From the NCBI GenBank assembly GCA_948665105.1, contig CAPNGW010000102.1:1-7765 (forward strand): a stretch of DNA of 7,765 bases, given 5' to 3'. The notes beneath the pieces were generated by a model that was not told the origin of the DNA, made no database searches, and worked only from the letters and a program-made list of their open reading frames with translations. This stretch comes from an uncultured Lachnospiraceae bacterium (GTDB taxonomy: Bacteria > Bacillota > Clostridia > Lachnospirales > Lachnospiraceae). This document shows positions 5,391-7,765 of the stretch, piece by piece. How positions within the stretch are numbered: position 1 is the first letter of the stretch; the number at the start of each line of letters is the position of its first letter. A program made the translations under genes and the position numbers.

Positions 5391-6149
5391 TCACTCCACC
5401 TCCACAGACACCTTTTCCACTGCCACATAATCCGAACTGGCGCCCATAAGGTATAAGTAGTATTCTCCATCCTCGGAGGCAGTAAAGGTATATTCCCCCG
5501 AAAAAGCGTCCTTCACAAGTTGGCTCTCCATGATGATACCGTCTTTGACATGACCAAGGAGCAGGGTGGTTCCATTTCCCTCTGTTGCGTATAGCTCATA
5601 AGAGACCGTGACGCAGCTCCCTGCCGCCAACCGCCAGCCTTCTCCGCTTTCCTGTGTCAGCAGAGCCATATCGCCATTGGGAAGAATAAGTTCAGGGTAG
5701 CTTCCACCTTCTGCGGGAACCTCCAGAATGGAATTGGGGATAAGGTTCGATACGGCTGTACCGGTGATAATCCGGTTTTCCGGCAGTTGGGGCTCTTGAT
5801 ACGCCGGGATTTGGCCATTGGGACAAATCTTATAAGTTCCTTCAGGCTCGGAACTAGTCAGGTGGCGATTCTGCTCGTCAATGACCTCTGCTCCCTGTAA
5901 AATATGGCGGTAAGCGTAAGTGCCTAAGGAAATGGACAGACAGAGAAGGGCCGCGCAGGCCACAACAAGCCAGGGGCGGGCAAGCTTATGCAAAAGGGCT
6001 ACATCCCCCCGGTTGCCGGCGATACTTTCATGTACAAGAGACTTTACGCGCCGGGAGGATATGGCATCCTCGGCTGGGACTGCGGCCCAATTCAGTGCAT
6101 CAAAATCCAACTGTATATCATCCATTAAATCAGAAATCTTCATAATCAT
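5391..6149 (-). CDS. Single-pass membrane protein, probable anti-sigma factor
   Basis: The 252-residue product has a charged N-terminal region (1-58), one hydrophobic segment (about 60-80, WLVVACAALLCLSISLGTYA), and a 170-residue C-terminal part likely outside the membrane. This is the layout of a type II membrane anti-sigma factor, whose cytosolic end would hold the sigma factor. The start at 6149 lies inside the sigma gene (20-bp overlap), with AGGGG seven bases upstream; Met3 is a less well-spaced alternative. The N-terminal part lacks the HxxxCxxC motif of zinc anti-sigma domains, so I do not recognise its class. The outer part has a beta-rich C-terminal stretch (about 170-252, SGEYTFTASEDGEYYLYL) like a sandwich or jelly-roll domain. 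The ligand is unknown. The anti-sigma role is inferred mainly from topology and gene order. The gene converges on the AlbA_2 gene with a 26-base gap and no visible terminator. Confidence 0.72.
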   Translation of the reverse strand: MIMKISDLMDDIQLDFDALNWAAVPAEDAISSRRVKSLVHESIAGNRGDVALLHKLARPWLVVACAALLCLSISLGTYAYRHILQGAEVIDEQNRHLTSSEPEGTYKICPNGQIPAYQEPQLPENRIITGTAVSNLIPNSILEVPAEGGSYPELILPNGDMALLTQESGEGWRLAAGSCVTVSYELYATEGNGTTLLLGHVKDGIIMESQLVKDAFSGEYTFTASEDGEYYLYLMGASSDYVAVEKVSVEVE

Positions 6150-6702
6150 CTCGAATCCCCTTTCGTTCCAACAGAACTTTTAATTTTTTTCGGCCACGGG
6201 CAAGCCGGGATTTGACAGTAGCCTGACTGATGCCGGAGGCTTCTGCGATTTCCCGGATATTTTTGCCAAAGTAATAATAAGAAAGAAAACAGTGCTGTTC
6301 CGGCGGCGACAGCTCCATTATGGTTTCCTTCAGAGCATTTCTGACCTCTTCCCGAAGGAATTGTTCGTCCATGGGCATTTCCGGCGACACCATACATTCG
6401 TCAAACTCCAGTGTTACCACCTTATTACAGTCCCGCAGCTTGTTTCTGGACAGGTTTCGCGCCGTCTGCCCCAGATAGGGCTTCAGGGTAGGAAAGGCTG
6501 TTTCGTTAAGGCTGTGTGCGTGATTCCACAATGCCAGAAAGGTATCTGCCACCACCTCCTCCCTGTCCTCCCGGGGCAGGGCCTGCCCGATAACGGTGGT
6601 TACCACATAACTGACAAAGGATGTATACTTTTCAATTACGCGGTTCAAGGCCCTTTCGTCTTTTTTCTTTAAATGCGCCATCAGGGATTTGTCATCTCTC
6701 AT
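6130..6702 (-). CDS. ECF-type RNA polymerase sigma factor
   Basis: The 190-residue protein has the two domains of group 4 sigma factors and no region 1 or 3. Region 2 spans about 15-90, with the core-binding DREEVVADTFLALWNHA (46-62) and a -10-recognition part near YLGQTARNLSRNKLRD (76-91). Region 4 spans about 122-178: LKETIMELSPPEQHCFLSYYY leads into the HTH KNIREIAEASGISQATVKSRLARGRKKL, which reads the -35 element. The start has AAGGAG (plus 6715-6710) seven bases upstream. Its 3' end overlaps the membrane protein gene by 20 bases, so translation is likely coupled, as is usual for sigma/anti-sigma pairs. It may be released by an envelope signal and may transcribe its own operon. The extra C-terminal tail (KGIRDDYEDF) is acidic and may simply result from the overlap. 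The exact ECF group cannot be named. Confidence 0.92.
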   Translation of the reverse strand: MRDDKSLMAHLKKKDERALNRVIEKYTSFVSYVVTTVIGQALPREDREEVVADTFLALWNHAHSLNETAFPTLKPYLGQTARNLSRNKLRDCNKVVTLEFDECMVSPEMPMDEQFLREEVRNALKETIMELSPPEQHCFLSYYYFGKNIREIAEASGISQATVKSRLARGRKKLKVLLERKGIRDDYEDF

Positions 6703-6744
6703 AGCAAATCTCCTTTATTTTTATAGTCCCGCAGTTTGTCCCTT

Positions 6745-6758
6745 TGTATCATGATACA
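6745..6758. promoter_or_regulatory. 14-bp perfect palindrome upstream of the sigma operon
   Basis: TGTATCATGATACA reads the same on both strands and has no spacer, which suits a dimeric DNA-binding protein. It lies 42 bases upstream of the sigma gene start and overlaps the candidate -10 of the ECF-type promoter. No regulator that would bind it is identified in the window; the repeat in the HTH operon leader has a different sequence. Confidence 0.5.
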
Positions 6759-6781
6759 CGAAAAACCTGGAAATGGTTTCA
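6755..6781 (-). promoter_or_regulatory. Candidate ECF-type autoregulatory promoter of the sigma operon
   Basis: On the minus strand TGAAAC (plus 6781-6776) is followed, after 15 bases including a T-run, by CGTGTA (plus 6760-6755). This resembles the Bacillus SigW-type promoter TGAAAC-N16-CGTA, with a spacer one base short. A T-rich spacer is also common in ECF promoters. The leader to the sigma start codon would be about 45 bases. No good SigA promoter for the sigma gene was seen between 6703 and 6860. Confidence 0.4.
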
Positions 6782-6850
6782 TAAAACAGAAAGAAAAATG
6801 GAAACAGCTTTTGGACTTAAAGAATTTAAAAAGAACCTTCCAAATTTTTC

Positions 6851-6879
6851 TTGACAAAATATCCTTATGATATTAAAAT
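6851..6879 (+). promoter_or_regulatory. SigA-type promoter of the SPFH gene
   Basis: TTGACA (6851-6856, perfect -35) and TAAAAT (6874-6879, five of six) are spaced by 17 bases, and the start codon lies 31 bases beyond the -10. This leaves a short leader containing AAGGAGGG (6895-6902). The promoter explains the SPFH gene without needing the ECF sigma factor. Confidence 0.78.
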
Positions 6880-6910
6880 GATATTATAAAGATTAAGGAG
6901 GGTATTAAGA

Positions 6911-7765
6911 ATGGAAGAAAAAATACTAAAAGCAAAACAAGGTATGTCCACATTGATACTGCTTATCCTGGCTTATCTTCTTGCCATTGTAGTATTGGTA
7001 ATGGGCTGTATAAAGCTGGAGCATGCACCTGCATTGGGTATTCCCTTTATGATTGTGGGAATCCTGTGGATTTCCTTGGGATGGCTTCCCTTTTTGGGAC
7101 TTAAGGTATTAAAGCCCCAGGAGGCCCTGGTTCTGACTCTCTTTGGTAAATACGTGGGAACCTTAAAGGGAGAAGGCTTCTACTACGTGAATCCCTTCTG
7201 CACTGCCGTAAACCCTGCAGCCAAGACCACCCTTCGCCAGAGCGGTGACGTGGACAGCGGATCTGGCAAGGGCACAGGAGCCCAGATTACCTTTGGTCCA
7301 AATGGCCTTAGCGGAAGCACCCAGATTACGGATAAAAAGCTCTCCTTAAAAGTGATGACCTTAAACAACAACAAGCAGAAAATCAACGACTGTCTGGGGA
7401 ATCCGGTGGAAATCGGAATTGCTGTTATCTGGTGCATCACCGACACGGCCAAGGCGGTATTCCAGGTGGACAATTATAAGGAATTTTTGTCCATTCAGTG
7501 TGACGCGGCCCTTCGCAATATTGTCCGTCTCTACCCTTATGATGTGGCCCAGAACGTGGATACCACCGGCGACGGTGAACCAGATGAGGGCTCTTTGAGA
7601 GGCTCCAGTGAAATCGTAGCTGCCAGAATCCGCAGCGAGATTCAATCCCGGGTAGAAAACGCCGGTCTGGAAATTCTGGAAGCCCGTATTACCTATCTGG
7701 CTTATGCTCCCGAAATCGCTGCCGCCATGCTTCAGCGCCAGCAGGCCACCGCAGTGATTGACGCC
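6911..7765 (+). CDS. SPFH/Band 7 (stomatin-flotillin-like) membrane protein, N-terminal part
   Basis: The frame is open from ATG 6911 to the window end (285 codons, no stop), so the gene is cut at its 3' end. AAGGAGGG lies eight bases before the ATG. A short basic start is followed by two hydrophobic segments, about 13-32 and 42-64, probably a membrane hairpin that leaves the SPFH domain in the cytosol. The SPFH domain begins near 66 with VLKPQEALVLTLFGKYVGTLKGEGFYYVNPF. It continues through NPVEIGIAVIW (164-174), AVFQVDNYKEFL (182-193), RNIVRLYPYD (202-211) and the helix ending in AAAMLQRQQATAVIDA (270-285). Residues 111-138 form a Gly/Ser-rich insertion inside the domain. SPFH proteins form oligomeric membrane scaffolds linked to lipid microdomains and protease control. 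The role here is unproven. It is divergent from the sigma/anti-sigma operon, across a 208-base gap holding both promoters. Confidence 0.9.
   Translation, partial: MEEKILKAKQGMSTLILLILAYLLAIVVLVMGCIKLEHAPALGIPFMIVGILWISLGWLPFLGLKVLKPQEALVLTLFGKYVGTLKGEGFYYVNPFCTAVNPAAKTTLRQSGDVDSGSGKGTGAQITFGPNGLSGSTQITDKKLSLKVMTLNNNKQKINDCLGNPVEIGIAVIWCITDTAKAVFQVDNYKEFLSIQCDAALRNIVRLYPYDVAQNVDTTGDGEPDEGSLRGSSEIVAARIRSEIQSRVENAGLEILEARITYLAYAPEIAAAMLQRQQATAVIDA

Noticed and set aside
6811..6850. TTTGGA...TCCAAA followed by a T-run, as a terminator between the divergent genes.
   Set aside because: The stem is only 6 bp with a long AT-rich loop, and no plus-strand gene ends upstream of it.
7183..7645. Two minus-strand frames (94-96 codons) at the right end.
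   Set aside because: They are antisense to the SPFH reading frame, which is open to the window end with strong family motifs.

Overview
The window looks like chromosomal DNA of a Gram-positive Clostridia bacterium, most likely a member of the Lachnospiraceae. This is inferred from strong AGGAGG-type Shine-Dalgarno sites, SigA-type promoters, a ywlC-ywlE-upp-dCMP deaminase gene order like that around Bacillus ywlC/ywlE/upp, and protein families (DUF4143 ATPases, AlbA_2/RecG-like regulators, a large SPFH protein) that I associate with this family. No species can be named from the sequence.

Layout. (1) Positions 1-1999 (+) are a core housekeeping run. It holds the C-terminal end of a Sua5/YwlC-type threonylcarbamoyl-AMP synthase (tRNA t6A synthesis), a YwlE-like low-molecular-weight phosphatase homologue that has lost its catalytic cysteine, uracil phosphoribosyltransferase (upp), and a zinc dCMP deaminase. 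The last two serve pyrimidine salvage and dUMP supply. (2) Positions 2000-3690 are a visibly AT-richer accessory stretch. It holds a strong hairpin, a 40-codon orphan ORF with a hydrophobic end, a CPBP-family membrane protease on the minus strand, and the C-terminal remnant of a DUF4143 ATPase whose P-loop half is missing. (3) Positions 3591-5364 (+) are a compact two-gene unit with its own near-consensus promoter and an operator-like inverted repeat. A 70-aa helix-turn-helix protein overlaps by ATGA a 486-aa AlbA_2 / RecG-C-like ATPase / winged-helix protein, whose linker is encoded by a 9-bp tandem repeat. (4) Positions 5391-6702 (-) are an ECF-type sigma factor followed, with a 20-bp overlap, by a single-pass membrane protein that is probably its anti-sigma factor. 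(5) Positions 6911-7765 (+) are the N-terminal 285 residues of a membrane-anchored SPFH (stomatin/flotillin-like) protein. It is transcribed divergently from the sigma operon, from a good SigA-like promoter, and runs off the window.

How the parts relate. Block 1 is a typical translation and nucleotide-salvage cluster. Blocks 2 and 3 separate it from the envelope-related block 4-5 and look like an acquired and partly decayed insert. The ECF/anti-sigma pair beside an SPFH gene recalls Bacillus SigW, which controls flotillin genes. A regulatory link here is only inference.

The most notable observations are the cysteine-less YwlE homologue, the self-contained HTH + AlbA_2/ATPase unit with its in-frame repeat linker, and the 14-bp palindrome overlapping a possible autoregulatory ECF promoter. 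No CRISPR array, tRNA, rRNA, transposase or recognisable riboswitch was seen.
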